Shown: positions 7,726 to 16,322 of the stretch, piece by piece
Layout of the letters: each line of letters starts with the position of its first letter
How positions within the stretch are numbered: position 1 is the first letter of the stretch
Source of the DNA: Lacrimispora sinapis
Lineage (GTDB): Bacteria; Bacillota; Clostridia; Lachnospirales; Lachnospiraceae
Assembly (NCBI RefSeq): GCF_043633585.1
Contig: NZ_CP141832.1
Coordinates: 2,232,001-2,296,000 of the forward strand
Direction of reading: 5' to 3'
Length of the DNA: 64,000 nt
Notes under the pieces: model-generated
Seen by the model: only the letters and a program-made list of their open reading frames with translations
The model's database searches: none
Told to the model about the DNA's origin: nothing
Translations under genes and position numbers: made by a program

Positions 7726-8478
7726 ATGAACGATAAAAGAAGATATTGGATGATATTCATCATCATTGGAGTTGCCATACTCCTGATTGCTTCCATCACC
7801 ACCGCCAACTGGTATCGAAACCGGATGGTTATGAAAGAACAGATGCAGACAGAGTATGTGCCTGATTCCCTGTCCGTAGAATCAAACAAAAACTTAGACA
7901 ATGTTTCCGCAGAAGATCAGGTAAACCGGTTTATCGCAAGACAAAATGAGATCATGGAAGAACTGGTTCAGAGTTTAAAGAAACTGCAACCCTCCGGCAA
8001 TGGTTCGCTTGACTATTTAACGGAAATGATTTCTTTGGATAAATCTATGGTGACAGCATCCGAAGCCTATCTCTCTCACGGCGGAAACGACCGGCAATTT
8101 ACTTCAGTTTCTACAAAAATGGTCTACGATCTCGGACATGAGATTACTAAAATGACCAAACTTGCCAATCAATACCGCTTTGAAGAACATAAAAATGAAG
8201 ATAAGGAAAATGCTTATCTGGAGGATATAAACGCCCTGCTCGACAAATATGAGAAAGCAGTTCAAACGCCTTCCTCCAGCCTGGAGCATGCCTTTGCAAG
8301 TGCTTTGGTCCGTCATCATCAAATGGCTGTGGACATGTCCAGATCCATATTGGAGTACACCGATTACACTGAAATTAAATCCATGGCCCAGAATATGATA
8401 ACCGCAAGGGAGCAGCTGATTGAGGACTTAAAAAAGCCGGCTCCCAGAATTGATAATTCTATTCCTATTGATTCATAA
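7726..8478 (+). CDS. membrane-anchored DUF305-like protein with two repeats
   Basis: A 250-residue protein with one N-terminal membrane helix (YWMIFIIIGVAILLIASI) and a helical extracytoplasmic part. The C-terminal repeat (HAFASALVRHHQMAVDMS, then a MAQNMITAREQLIEDLKK helix) has the HHxxAVDM core of DUF305. An upstream repeat (YLTEMISLDKSMVTASEAYL) has the same spacing but has lost the HH pair. DUF305 proteins are periplasmic or surface proteins, some binding copper. ATG 7726 has GGGAG upstream; the frame could extend to 7660 without a ribosome site. It is expressed away from the HAD gene. The metal role is inference. Confidence 0.65.
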   Translation: MNDKRRYWMIFIIIGVAILLIASITTANWYRNRMVMKEQMQTEYVPDSLSVESNKNLDNVSAEDQVNRFIARQNEIMEELVQSLKKLQPSGNGSLDYLTEMISLDKSMVTASEAYLSHGGNDRQFTSVSTKMVYDLGHEITKMTKLANQYRFEEHKNEDKENAYLEDINALLDKYEKAVQTPSSSLEHAFASALVRHHQMAVDMSRSILEYTDYTEIKSMAQNMITAREQLIEDLKKPAPRIDNSIPIDS

Positions 8479-8563
8479 GCGGCTCCATTCATAACTACTC
8501 CAAGCCGCCGGATCTACCGATTGAACCGCGCCACCAAACTATGCCGGGTTGATCTTACGGACA

Positions 8564-8662
8564 TTAATAGGCTTTTCCTGCTTCGCCTTTCCTTTTCTCA
8601 TAGACCAGAATCATAAGCAGAATAATGGGCTAGCCGCCTATTAAAATATAGATTGCCCCATT
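8564..8662 (-). pseudogene. possible decayed small membrane-protein gene
   Basis: On the minus strand one frame reads AIYILIGG, stop, PIILLMILVYEKRKGEAGKAY, stop: a hydrophobic segment followed by a basic tail, interrupted by one TAG, with no clear start. It looks like the end of a one-helix membrane protein disabled by a point change, but chance cannot be excluded. The rest of 8479-8731 holds only the fruA terminator and a GCGGCT/AGCCGC repeat without a T-run. Confidence 0.25.
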
Positions 8663-8682
8663 ATATTACGTTCCTGTTATAT

Positions 8683-8716
8683 AAAATAAGCGCCACAGAA
8701 AATCAGCTGTGACGCT
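8683..8716 (-). terminator. intrinsic terminator of the fru operon
   Basis: On the minus strand AGCGTCACAG pairs with CTGTGGCGCT (one wobble), followed by TATTTTAT. It is located 16 bases past the fruA stop. Confidence 0.75.
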
Positions 8717-8731
8717 TTATTTATTTATTTA

Positions 8732-10627
8732 TTATACTTCCAGATTCTTTTTCAATGCCGCCAGTACCGCACAGCCTGCAACAGAACCGATTACAATCGC
8801 TGCCAGATATCCAAATGGATTGCCGATGGTAGGAAGAACAAAAATACCTCCATGGGGTGCTCGTAATGTGCAGTTAAATGCCATGGATAATCCTCCGGCT
8901 ATGGCGGACCCTACCATACAGGATGGAATCACACGGATCGGATCAGCCGCTGCAAAAGGAATGGCGCCTTCCGAAATGAAGGAAAGTCCCATAATATAAT
9001 TAACCAGACCGGACTGACGCTCCTTTTCGGTAAATTTCTTCCGAAAGAAGGTGGTACAGAGGGCGATGGCAATGGGCGGAACCATACCACCTGCCATAAC
9101 AGCGGCCATAATATCAAAATTCCCTTCCGCAAGCTGTGCGGTGCCGAATACATAAGCGGCTTTATTCACAGGTCCGCCCATATCCACAGACATCATGCCG
9201 CCGACCACTGCTCCCAGGACAATTTTGCTGGTACCTCCCATGTTGTTCAGGAAGTAGGTAAGTCCGTCATTGATGGCTCCTACAAAAGGATTGATAAAGG
9301 TTGTCACAACTGCTGTCAGCAGAATTCCAAGCAGCGGGTATAAAAGCACAGGCTTGATTCCTTCTAAAGCTTTCGGAAGCTTGCTGAATGCCTTTTTTAA
9401 CATCAGCACAATATATCCTCCGATAAAACCGGCTAAAAGTGCTCCAAGGAATCCGGAGTTTACACTTCCGCCTCCAGGATTTGCAAAGGTCGCTCCCATC
9501 TTTGCAATCAGGCCCCCTACAAATCCTACGGCAAGACCCGGCCTGTCAGCAATGCTCATGGCAATGTAACCTGCCAAAACCGGCAGCATCATTCCGAAAG
9601 CCTGTTCTCCGATGGTTTTTAAATAAGCGGCCAAAGGCGTGTTCTTACCGAAATTTGCAGGATCAATGGAATAATCATCCAATAAGAATGCCAGTGCGAT
9701 AAGGATTCCTCCGCCGATTACAAACGGAAGCATATGGGAGACACCATTCATCAGATGCTTATAGACCGAATGGCCCATACCTCCCTGTTCCCTGTTTTCC
9801 GTTGATACAGCTCCGGAATGACGGTAGACAGGCGTTTCACTGCTGACCGCTCTTTGAATCAGCTCTTCTGCCTTCTGGATTCCTTCCGAAACCGTAGCCA
9901 TGACTACCCGTTTTCCGTCAAATCTGGCCATGTCCACATTTTTATCTGCGGCAATAATAATTCCCTCCGCCGCTTCGATCTCCTCCTTTGTCAGAACATT
10001 GCCCGTTCCTTCTGCTCCATTGGTCTCTGCTTTTAAGGGAATTCCCATCTTCTTTCCGGCCTGTTCCAGATTCTCTGCTGCCATAAAGGTATGTGCAATT
10101 CCCGTAGGACAGGCGGTTACTGCCAGTACCCGGTATCCCTGGGCATTGGAAGAGGCTTTCTTTTTATATCTCTGGGATTCTTTATCATCAATCAGCTTTA
10201 AAAATTCTTCTTTTGATTCCGCATGTACCAGATCCTCTTTAAAATCCGGATCCATGAGAAGGGTGGACAGTCTTGACAATGCTTCCAGGTGAAGATCAGC
10301 ACCTCCCTCCGGTGCTGCAATCATAAATATCAAATTGGCATCCGTTCCGTCAAATGCCCCATAATCTACCCCATCAGGCACTACGATAGCCGCAAGACCC
10401 GCTTCCTTTACCGCAGCCGTCTTGCCATGGGGTATGGCAATTCCTTCCCCCACCGCAGTACTGGAATGAGCCTCTCTTTTTAAAATTTCTTCTTTATAAC
10501 CGGCTTTGTCATTCAACCTGCCGCCCCGGTCCATTAAGGACACCAGCAGATCAATGGCTGCTTCCTTATCCGCTGCCTTTACCCCCAATTCAATGCTTTC
10601 TTTTTTCAGTAAATCTGTAATCTTCAT
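8732..10627 (-). CDS. fruA: PTS fructose transporter, EIIABC
   Basis: A single polypeptide carries all three EII domains of a fructose PTS. EIIA is N-terminal with phospho-His 67 in GEGIAIPHGK. EIIB follows with Cys 173 in VTACPTGIAHTFMAA. A membrane EIIC domain (about residues 285-630) carries several Gly-rich transmembrane segments and the conserved FISEGAIPFAA and APHGGIFV motifs. It imports fructose as fructose-1-phosphate, using HPr as phosphate donor; an HPr gene lies at 54.7 kb. ATG 10627 overlaps the fruK stop (TGATG) and has AGGAGGGG upstream. The last gene of the fruK-fruA operon. Confidence 0.96.
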   Translation of the reverse strand: MKITDLLKKESIELGVKAADKEAAIDLLVSLMDRGGRLNDKAGYKEEILKREAHSSTAVGEGIAIPHGKTAAVKEAGLAAIVVPDGVDYGAFDGTDANLIFMIAAPEGGADLHLEALSRLSTLLMDPDFKEDLVHAESKEEFLKLIDDKESQRYKKKASSNAQGYRVLAVTACPTGIAHTFMAAENLEQAGKKMGIPLKAETNGAEGTGNVLTKEEIEAAEGIIIAADKNVDMARFDGKRVVMATVSEGIQKAEELIQRAVSSETPVYRHSGAVSTENREQGGMGHSVYKHLMNGVSHMLPFVIGGGILIALAFLLDDYSIDPANFGKNTPLAAYLKTIGEQAFGMMLPVLAGYIAMSIADRPGLAVGFVGGLIAKMGATFANPGGGSVNSGFLGALLAGFIGGYIVLMLKKAFSKLPKALEGIKPVLLYPLLGILLTAVVTTFINPFVGAINDGLTYFLNNMGGTSKIVLGAVVGGMMSVDMGGPVNKAAYVFGTAQLAEGNFDIMAAVMAGGMVPPIAIALCTTFFRKKFTEKERQSGLVNYIMGLSFISEGAIPFAAADPIRVIPSCMVGSAIAGGLSMAFNCTLRAPHGGIFVLPTIGNPFGYLAAIVIGSVAGCAVLAALKKNLEV

Positions 10628-11544
10628 CAAAACCCCTCCTTTGATAATGCTTCATACAGTTTCATGATCTCATCCTTTCCAGCAAGCCCCTCTGAGAAGG
10701 CACTGGCACTTCCAGCGGCACTTCCAAGCCTTAAAGCATGTTCATAACTGCCGTTTTCCAAATAGCCTGCAAGAAACCCTGCTACCATGGAATCTCCTGC
10801 TCCCACAGAGTTTTTCACCGTCCCTTCCGGAACTCCCATCCGGTATACGTCTCCTTGTTCCGTAATTAAGACAGCCCCATCCCCTGCCATGGAAACCAGT
10901 ACGTTCTCTGCCCCTTTTTCCTGAAGGCGTTTTCCGTATTCAATGATTTCCTCTATCCCGTGAAGGGTCACATGAAACATCTCTCCCAGCTCATGGTTAT
11001 TGGGTTTTATTAAAAACGGATGGTAAGGAAGCACATTAATAAGCAGGTCTTTCGTCGCATCCACCACGATGCGGATTCCTTTTCCCCCTAATCGTGCCAT
11101 GATCCGTTCATAGATGTCGTCATTGATGGATTGGGGGATACTGCCGGATAAAACCAGCACATCTCCCTTTTTCAGACCGTCCAGTCTGTCATAAAGCTTT
11201 ACTATATCTTCACTCGTAATTTCTGGCCCTATTCCATTTAACTCTGTCTCTTCCTGTGATTTAAGCTTTACATTAATTCTCGACATCCCTTTTTTCACCT
11301 GGATGAAATCCGACCGAAAGCCCAATTCCCCGACTCTCTGTAAAATCTCCCGGCCTGTGAAACCTGCCACAAAGCCAAGGGCCGTACTTTCGTATCCCAA
11401 AGCGGCAAGAACTGCGGAAACGTTCAGTCCCTTTCCCCCACAATAGATGTCCTCCCTGCTGGCTCTGTTGACAGCTCCAAGGGTGAAGTGATCCACTTTT
11501 ACCACATAATCCAAAGCCGGATTAAATGTTACTGTGTAAATCAA
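10627..11544 (-). CDS. fruK: 1-phosphofructokinase
   Basis: A PfkB-family sugar kinase that phosphorylates the fructose-1-phosphate made by FruA to fructose-1,6-bisphosphate. Visible motifs are the N-terminal TFNPALDYVVKVDHF, the GGKGLNVSAVLAALG signature near residue 40, and the ATP/anion-hole motif VGAGDSMVAGFLAGY near the C-terminus with the catalytic Asp. 305 residues, the usual length. The start codon is TTG, with AGGAGG 8 bases upstream; no ATG is better placed. It is translationally coupled to fruA. Confidence 0.95.
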   Translation of the reverse strand: MIYTVTFNPALDYVVKVDHFTLGAVNRASREDIYCGGKGLNVSAVLAALGYESTALGFVAGFTGREILQRVGELGFRSDFIQVKKGMSRINVKLKSQEETELNGIGPEITSEDIVKLYDRLDGLKKGDVLVLSGSIPQSINDDIYERIMARLGGKGIRIVVDATKDLLINVLPYHPFLIKPNNHELGEMFHVTLHGIEEIIEYGKRLQEKGAENVLVSMAGDGAVLITEQGDVYRMGVPEGTVKNSVGAGDSMVAGFLAGYLENGSYEHALRLGSAAGSASAFSEGLAGKDEIMKLYEALSKEGF

Positions 11545-11593
11545 ATGTCACTCCTCCTTTAATCTATAAAATTTTATTTCATCTCCTGTTAAT

Positions 11594-11642
11594 AATATAA
11601 TACGATTGTTTTATTTCGTCAATATATTTCATTAAGAAATAT
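11594..11642 (-). promoter_or_regulatory. fruK promoter with adjacent inverted repeat
   Basis: On the minus strand TTGACG (11617-11622) and TATATT (11594-11599) are 17 bases apart, a strong sigma-A promoter. Immediately upstream of the -35, ATATTTC-N5-GAAATAT (11624-11642) is a perfect 7-bp inverted repeat and a candidate site for the RpiR-type regulator encoded next door. The rest of 11545-11828 is AT-rich with no gene seen apart from the terminator at 11772. Confidence 0.65.
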
Positions 11643-11771
11643 TATTTCTTCTAGTTTTTCAGCATTTTCCACAATTTCATACAATCTATCTTTAATTATG
11701 CGGTCTTATTTTGTCATTATTGCACTGTTTTTATCTTAGCAACTGGAATAAAACACAGCAAATTAGGAATC

Positions 11772-11801
11772 AAAAAAGAACGCACTCAAGTCCATGCGTT
11801 C
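11772..11801 (-). terminator. intrinsic terminator of the RpiR-type regulator gene
   Basis: On the minus strand GAACGCA-N10-TGCGTTC is followed by TTTTTTG, 28 bases past the stop. Confidence 0.8.
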
Positions 11802-11828
11802 CCTGTTAAAAATCCATCTATAATATTC

Positions 11829-12683
11829 TTACTTTTTATCGTCTGAAATGGCGATCTCATGACGTCTGATATGATCATGGGAATCTTTCTTGCTGACCGA
11901 TAAAAACAGATATAAAATCTCTATGACCATGGTAGCCGAAACCCTTGAAAAGCAAAACTCTCCCAAAAGAAGCTTTTCTCTGGTGGCCGTAGTAATATGG
12001 TAATCACATGCCTGTCCAAGAGGCGAGGAAGGGTTATTGGTAATGGCAATGGTCGGAGTATGGTTTTCCTTTGCCACTGCAACAAGGGTCATCAGACGTT
12101 TGGAAAACCCGGAATTGGAAATGACGATAATGGCATCTTCCTCTTTTAAATTACAGGTGTAAGCCATCTGAGTCTCCCAGATGGGGCCTGCCACCGCCGC
12201 AATTCCCAGCTGATTGAATTTAAAGGAGCCGTCAAGAGCCACTGGAATGGTATTACCGACTGCTACCAGCTGAACGGTCTTTGCCCCTTCAATCACACGA
12301 AGAATCCGGTCAAGCTCCTCTGCATCCATCATTGAAATCGTCTGAGTAAGCTCCGCCACTTTATTGGCCAGAATATTCTGAAGGGACTGGGCCAGGTTCT
12401 CCCTGTTGATCTCATTGGAAACTTCAACAGAATTTCCCCGTTCCTCGGCGATTTCCTTTGCCAGATTTATTTTCAAATGATGAAAGCCGTTAAACCCGCA
12501 TCTTTTGCAGAATCTGGATACTGTGGCATCGCTGGTTCCGCTTGCAAGAGCCAGTTCTGCTACTGTCATATCAATCATCTCATTTTTATGAGCCAGAATA
12601 TAGTCCGCAATCTTTTTCTCCGCTTCAAAGAAGGAATCATAAGAGGAACAAAGCACTCCTGACACACTGATATTTTCCTGCAT
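11829..12683 (-). CDS. RpiR/MurR-family transcriptional regulator
   Basis: The N-terminal helix-turn-helix domain of the RpiR type (EKKIADYILAH, then MTVAELALASGTSDATVSRF and CKRCGFNGFHHLK) is followed by a SIS sugar-phosphate binding domain (about residues 125-260, with VAVGNTIPVALD and IVISNSGFSKRLM). RpiR regulators respond to phosphosugars. Its place directly upstream of fruKA, separated only by a terminator, suggests it controls fructose uptake, although fru operons more often use a DeoR-type FruR. GAGGAAGG precedes the ATG. The target assignment is inference. Confidence 0.88.
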   Translation of the reverse strand: MQENISVSGVLCSSYDSFFEAEKKIADYILAHKNEMIDMTVAELALASGTSDATVSRFCKRCGFNGFHHLKINLAKEIAEERGNSVEVSNEINRENLAQSLQNILANKVAELTQTISMMDAEELDRILRVIEGAKTVQLVAVGNTIPVALDGSFKFNQLGIAAVAGPIWETQMAYTCNLKEEDAIIVISNSGFSKRLMTLVAVAKENHTPTIAITNNPSSPLGQACDYHITTATREKLLLGEFCFSRVSATMVIEILYLFLSVSKKDSHDHIRRHEIAISDDKK

Positions 12684-12717
12684 TTACAACCTTCCTCTCA
12701 TGTAATATTATTTTATG

Positions 12718-12747
12718 ATTATATCATGATATGAAATATAATGTAAA
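12718..12747 (-). promoter_or_regulatory. promoter of the RpiR-type regulator with a palindrome
   Basis: On the minus strand TTTACA and TATAAT are 18 bases apart. A perfect 12-bp palindrome, ATATCATGATAT (12721-12732), overlaps the -10 and the spacer and could be an autoregulatory operator. Confidence 0.5.
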
Positions 12748-12751
12748 GTGG

Positions 12752-13657
12752 TTATCTTTGCTTCTCCATGGTGAGAAGAAAAATAGTCGATAAAATGCAG
12801 ACAAAGCCAAGCAGGTCCATCAGGCCGAAGCTCACCTTTAAAAGCAGAACAGAAAAAACAGTTGCAGATACCGGCTCTACCGCTGCAAATAAACTTCCCC
12901 TTTTCGGTCCTACCCATTTTACTCCTTCCAGATAACAGACAAAAGCAGTGATGGTTCCCACCAGAATGATAAATGCCATTCCGCTGAATACGATTCCATC
13001 CACAGCTACGGTCCTGGTCCATGGCCTGAAAAACAGGCAGAGTAAGATTCCGCCAATCAACATCCCCCACCCCGTCACCAGCATGGAACCGAATTTATTC
13101 AGCAGGCGTCCGGGCTGGACGGTATAAACAGCCAAGGTAACGGCGGAAGTCAGCCCCCAGAAGAGAGCCTGATGGGAAATGGCAAGGCTTTTTAAATTTC
13201 CATGGGTGGCTAACAAAACCGTTCCAAACACAGCCAGTACCACCGCAAATAATTCCACTTTTTCCGGGGCCTTACCCGAACGGAAGGAAACATACAGCAT
13301 AACGATCACCGGCCCTACATACTCCAGCACCGTGGCTGTCCCTGCGTTTGAAAAACTAATGGCTGTAAAATAGGTATACTGGCACATAGACATCCCAAAA
13401 ATACCAAAAACAACAACTTCCAGCCAATCTCTTCGTTTTTTAAATATATATAACACTTTTTTTCCATCTTTTATTGCGCAAATACCAAGAAGAATCACTC
13501 CTGCCATGACCAGACGTATGGGGATGAGCCAATCGGCTGTAAGGCCCTTTACCTGCATCAGATACTGTCCGCAGGTACCTGAAAGCCCCCATAAGATACC
13601 TCCAATCAAGGTCATGATGCACCCTTTTTTAAGGCTGCGTGCCGTTGCCGTATCCAT
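12752..13657 (-). CDS. DMT/EamA-family transporter
   Basis: A polytopic membrane protein with about ten hydrophobic helices in two EamA halves. The first half begins GCIMTLIGGILWGLSGTCGQYL; the second begins around ALFWGLTSAVTLAVY and includes the EGVKWVGPKRGSLFAAVEPV motif typical of the family. These are drug/metabolite exporters with variable substrates; amino-acid or purine-type compounds are common guesses. The open frame reaches TTG 13705, but I prefer the ATG at 13657, with GGGAGG about 12 bases upstream. Not co-regulated in any visible way with the RpiR-type gene, which has its own promoter. Confidence 0.82.
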   Translation of the reverse strand: MDTATARSLKKGCIMTLIGGILWGLSGTCGQYLMQVKGLTADWLIPIRLVMAGVILLGICAIKDGKKVLYIFKKRRDWLEVVVFGIFGMSMCQYTYFTAISFSNAGTATVLEYVGPVIVMLYVSFRSGKAPEKVELFAVVLAVFGTVLLATHGNLKSLAISHQALFWGLTSAVTLAVYTVQPGRLLNKFGSMLVTGWGMLIGGILLCLFFRPWTRTVAVDGIVFSGMAFIILVGTITAFVCYLEGVKWVGPKRGSLFAAVEPVSATVFSVLLLKVSFGLMDLLGFVCILSTIFLLTMEKQR

Positions 13658-13974
13658 TGCTGTCTTTTGTCCTCCCATTCTCCATTGTACACTCTTATGG
13701 ATCAAAGTTTTTCTGCCGTATAAAGATTCCTTTTCGCAGCCTTTTATTTATCCCAAGGAATCATAACACTAATTTCTTAAAACAGCAACCATAGAATCGT
13801 AAGTTCAAATGCTTATGGGATTGACTTTCAACGTTCTTTTATTTATTTTATTCAATATATGATGAAACAGACTATCTTCGATTGTTTATGGAAACCATAA
13901 GAATCAAAACAAAGGGGGTATCTTGTAGCATGGAAATGGACTATTATCCCGTTTAAATACCAGCGTTTTGATTT
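13658..13974. other. intergenic region with a promoter-like site and an 8-codon reading frame
   Basis: About 317 bases with no full gene. On the plus strand TTGACT (13821) and TATTTT (13844) are 17 bases apart. Further on, AAAGGGGG precedes an ATG at 13930 that opens only MEMDYYPV before TAA at 13954-13956. This could be a leader peptide or the start of a lost gene. No terminator for the EamA gene's upstream region was seen. Confidence 0.35.
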
Positions 13975-14874
13975 TTAAGATTGCATAGAATTCCCACCAT
14001 CTACATGAAGGACCTGGCCGGTCACATAGGATGAGTCACCGCATGCCAGATACACATAGGTGGGCGCAAGCTCAACCGGCTGACCCGCCCTTTTCATGGG
14101 AGTATTGGACCCGAAGGTCGGTATATGATCCGCCGGCCAGCTGGCAGGCTGAAGGGGCGTCCAGATAGGGCCTGGTGCAACTGCATTCACACGGATGCCC
14201 TGTGACACCAAGGATCTGGCCATGGCGCGTGTGAAGCTAACAACGGCACCTTTGGTGCTGGAATAGTCAATCAACTGGTCATTTCCCAAATAAGCAGTCA
14301 CTGAGGTGGTGTTAATTATGGTGCTTTTGCATTTCATATAGGGCAGAGCAAACTTGGTCATCATAAAAACACCATAAAAATTGACCTCAAAGGTCAGTTT
14401 CAGCTGCTCGACTGTAATATCCTCGATACTACTTTGGGGGAACTGAACACCGGCATTATTAACCAGCACGTCGAGGCCGCCCAAAACGGAAACCGTTTCG
14501 CATACAGCATTTTTACAAAATGTCTCGTCTCGTACATCACCTGAAAGCAACAGACATTTTCTCCCAAGAGATTCTATATAGGACTTTGTTATCTGGGCAT
14601 CCTCATGCTCATTATAATAAACAATGCATAGATCGGCCCCTTCTTTTGCAAATGCCAGACAAACCGCTCTGCCAATTCCGCTGTCGCCGCCAGTTACCAA
14701 CGCTACCTTATTGCTCAATTTTCCAGTTCCAACATAATTGGGATCGTTAAAAATGGGCTGCGGAACCATCAGAGTCTCTAAACCAGGCTGCGCAGGCTGA
14801 TGCTGCGGCGGAAATTGGATCGGGATTTGCTGGCATACTTCTTCATAACCTAAATATGGATAAGATTCAGACAA
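13975..14874 (-). CDS. short-chain dehydrogenase/reductase, YhdF/GSP39-like
   Basis: A classical NAD(P)-dependent SDR of 299 residues: cofactor motif TGGDSGIGRAV, NNAGVQF, catalytic YSSTKGA (Tyr-x-x-x-Lys) with an upstream Ser in TTSVTAY, and a C-terminal HVDGGNSM. It has a Pro/Gln-rich N-terminal extension of about 50 residues (IPIQFPPQHQPAQPG), as in Bacillus general stress protein 39 and related glucose/ribitol dehydrogenase-like proteins. The start is TTG at 14874 with GGAG 7 bases upstream. The substrate is unknown; a stress or spore role is known only for relatives. Confidence 0.85.
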   Translation of the reverse strand: MSESYPYLGYEEVCQQIPIQFPPQHQPAQPGLETLMVPQPIFNDPNYVGTGKLSNKVALVTGGDSGIGRAVCLAFAKEGADLCIVYYNEHEDAQITKSYIESLGRKCLLLSGDVRDETFCKNAVCETVSVLGGLDVLVNNAGVQFPQSSIEDITVEQLKLTFEVNFYGVFMMTKFALPYMKCKSTIINTTSVTAYLGNDQLIDYSSTKGAVVSFTRAMARSLVSQGIRVNAVAPGPIWTPLQPASWPADHIPTFGSNTPMKRAGQPVELAPTYVYLACGDSSYVTGQVLHVDGGNSMQS

Positions 14875-14997
14875 TGTTAATCTCCAATCAAATAAAATAT
14901 TTCTATTAACTGTATATTAACAAAAAATTTCACCTGTTACTGATTTACGAAAAAACATTCCCGGAAATTAAAAAATATACGTTCCGTTTCTTGTCCC

Positions 14998-16167
14998 TTA
15001 ATACCATCTGGTCATAGGAAGCTGGTTATTGACGCCCTTTGAAACAAGGATCTGATGAAGGTCTATAATGCCGTTATGAAACGTAGCCGCACATGCGTTT
15101 AAATAAAGATCCCACATCCGGACAAACTCAGTGCCCATGCTTTCCTCGATTTTTGAACGGTGATCGTTGAAATTCTTATCCCAATGACGCAGTGTCTTAT
15201 AATAATGGCGGCGAAGACTTTCCACATCCAAAGTGTAAAAACGGTGCTCACTTAATATATTAATCATTTCCCGAAGGCTTGGGATCACTCCTCCCGGAAA
15301 AATGTATTTTTTAATCCAGGGATCACCAGGGTGTTCCTTCAATGCGCTGATAAAGTGAAGCAAACATAGCCCGCCTGGATTTAAAACAGCTTCTACATTT
15401 TTAACAAACAGGTCGTAATGTTCCCTTCCCACGTGCTCCAGCATTCCCACACTTACCACCCGGTCAAAGGTCTTTCCCCAGCTTTCCAGATCCCGGTAAT
15501 CCATTAATTCTGCGGATACCATACCCGTAAGCCCTTCTTCCTCGATCCGCTCATCAAATTTCTTCTTTTGTTCTTTGCTCAGGGTAATCCCGACTCCCCG
15601 CACTCCGTATTCCTTTGCCGCACGGATCAAAAGATATCCCCAGCCGCATCCGATATCCAGAAGAGTCATGTCCTTTTTTAAGTCCAGCTTTTTTAAAATC
15701 CGTTCCACTTTGTTGCACTGTGCATCATATAAGGTATCTTCCTCGTTCTTAAAATAGCCACAGGAATAGCTCATGGTATCATCGAGCCACAGGCTGTAAA
15801 ATTCATTGCCGATATCGTAATGGGAAGTGACCTCTTTTTCCTGGTTCTTTTTGGATTGGGAAGAAAAAATCAGTTTTTTAAGCTTCTTATGGTCCGTTGA
15901 AAATTTCCCCATCTGCCCCAGAAAATGATCCAGTGCCTCAAACAAATCCCCTTCGATTTCCAAATCACCTTTCATATAGGCTTCTCCAAGGGCTAACGAA
16001 GTGCTTGTCAACAATTCCTTGGCACTGATATCCTCTTTTAAACGAACGCGGAAGGCGGGCGTTCCGTTTCCTATTAGATAGGTCTTCCCGTGAAGCGTTA
16101 CCTCAAACGGATGCTCATCGAATCTCTGAAGAAAAGTAATTACAAAATTATCTGTCATGTTACTCAT
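14998..16167 (-). CDS. cfa: cyclopropane-fatty-acyl-phospholipid synthase family methyltransferase
   Basis: Transfers a methylene group from S-adenosylmethionine to double bonds of membrane lipid acyl chains. It has the N-terminal lipid-binding region (about 1-90), the conserved SHYDIGNEFYSLWLD, the SAM-binding motif LLDIGCGWGYLLIRAA, VSVGMLEHVG, and a C-terminal FPGGVIPSLREM and WDLYLNACAATFHNG. All are hallmarks of Cfa. 389 residues, the usual length. AGGAGG precedes the ATG at 16167. It stands alone, with the dehydrogenase gene downstream in the same direction. Confidence 0.93.
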   Translation of the reverse strand: MSNMTDNFVITFLQRFDEHPFEVTLHGKTYLIGNGTPAFRVRLKEDISAKELLTSTSLALGEAYMKGDLEIEGDLFEALDHFLGQMGKFSTDHKKLKKLIFSSQSKKNQEKEVTSHYDIGNEFYSLWLDDTMSYSCGYFKNEEDTLYDAQCNKVERILKKLDLKKDMTLLDIGCGWGYLLIRAAKEYGVRGVGITLSKEQKKKFDERIEEEGLTGMVSAELMDYRDLESWGKTFDRVVSVGMLEHVGREHYDLFVKNVEAVLNPGGLCLLHFISALKEHPGDPWIKKYIFPGGVIPSLREMINILSEHRFYTLDVESLRRHYYKTLRHWDKNFNDHRSKIEESMGTEFVRMWDLYLNACAATFHNGIIDLHQILVSKGVNNQLPMTRWY

Positions 16168-16322
16168 GGCTTATCCTCCTATCATTTTATATCTTTATAA
16201 GATATTCGCCATAAAAATACTATTTTATAAGACTTTTCATAAAAATAATACGATTAAACCCGTAAAGTTTTCTTCTATTATAGAATCATTATCCAAATTT
16301 ATGGAATATTCAGTTCTTGAAA

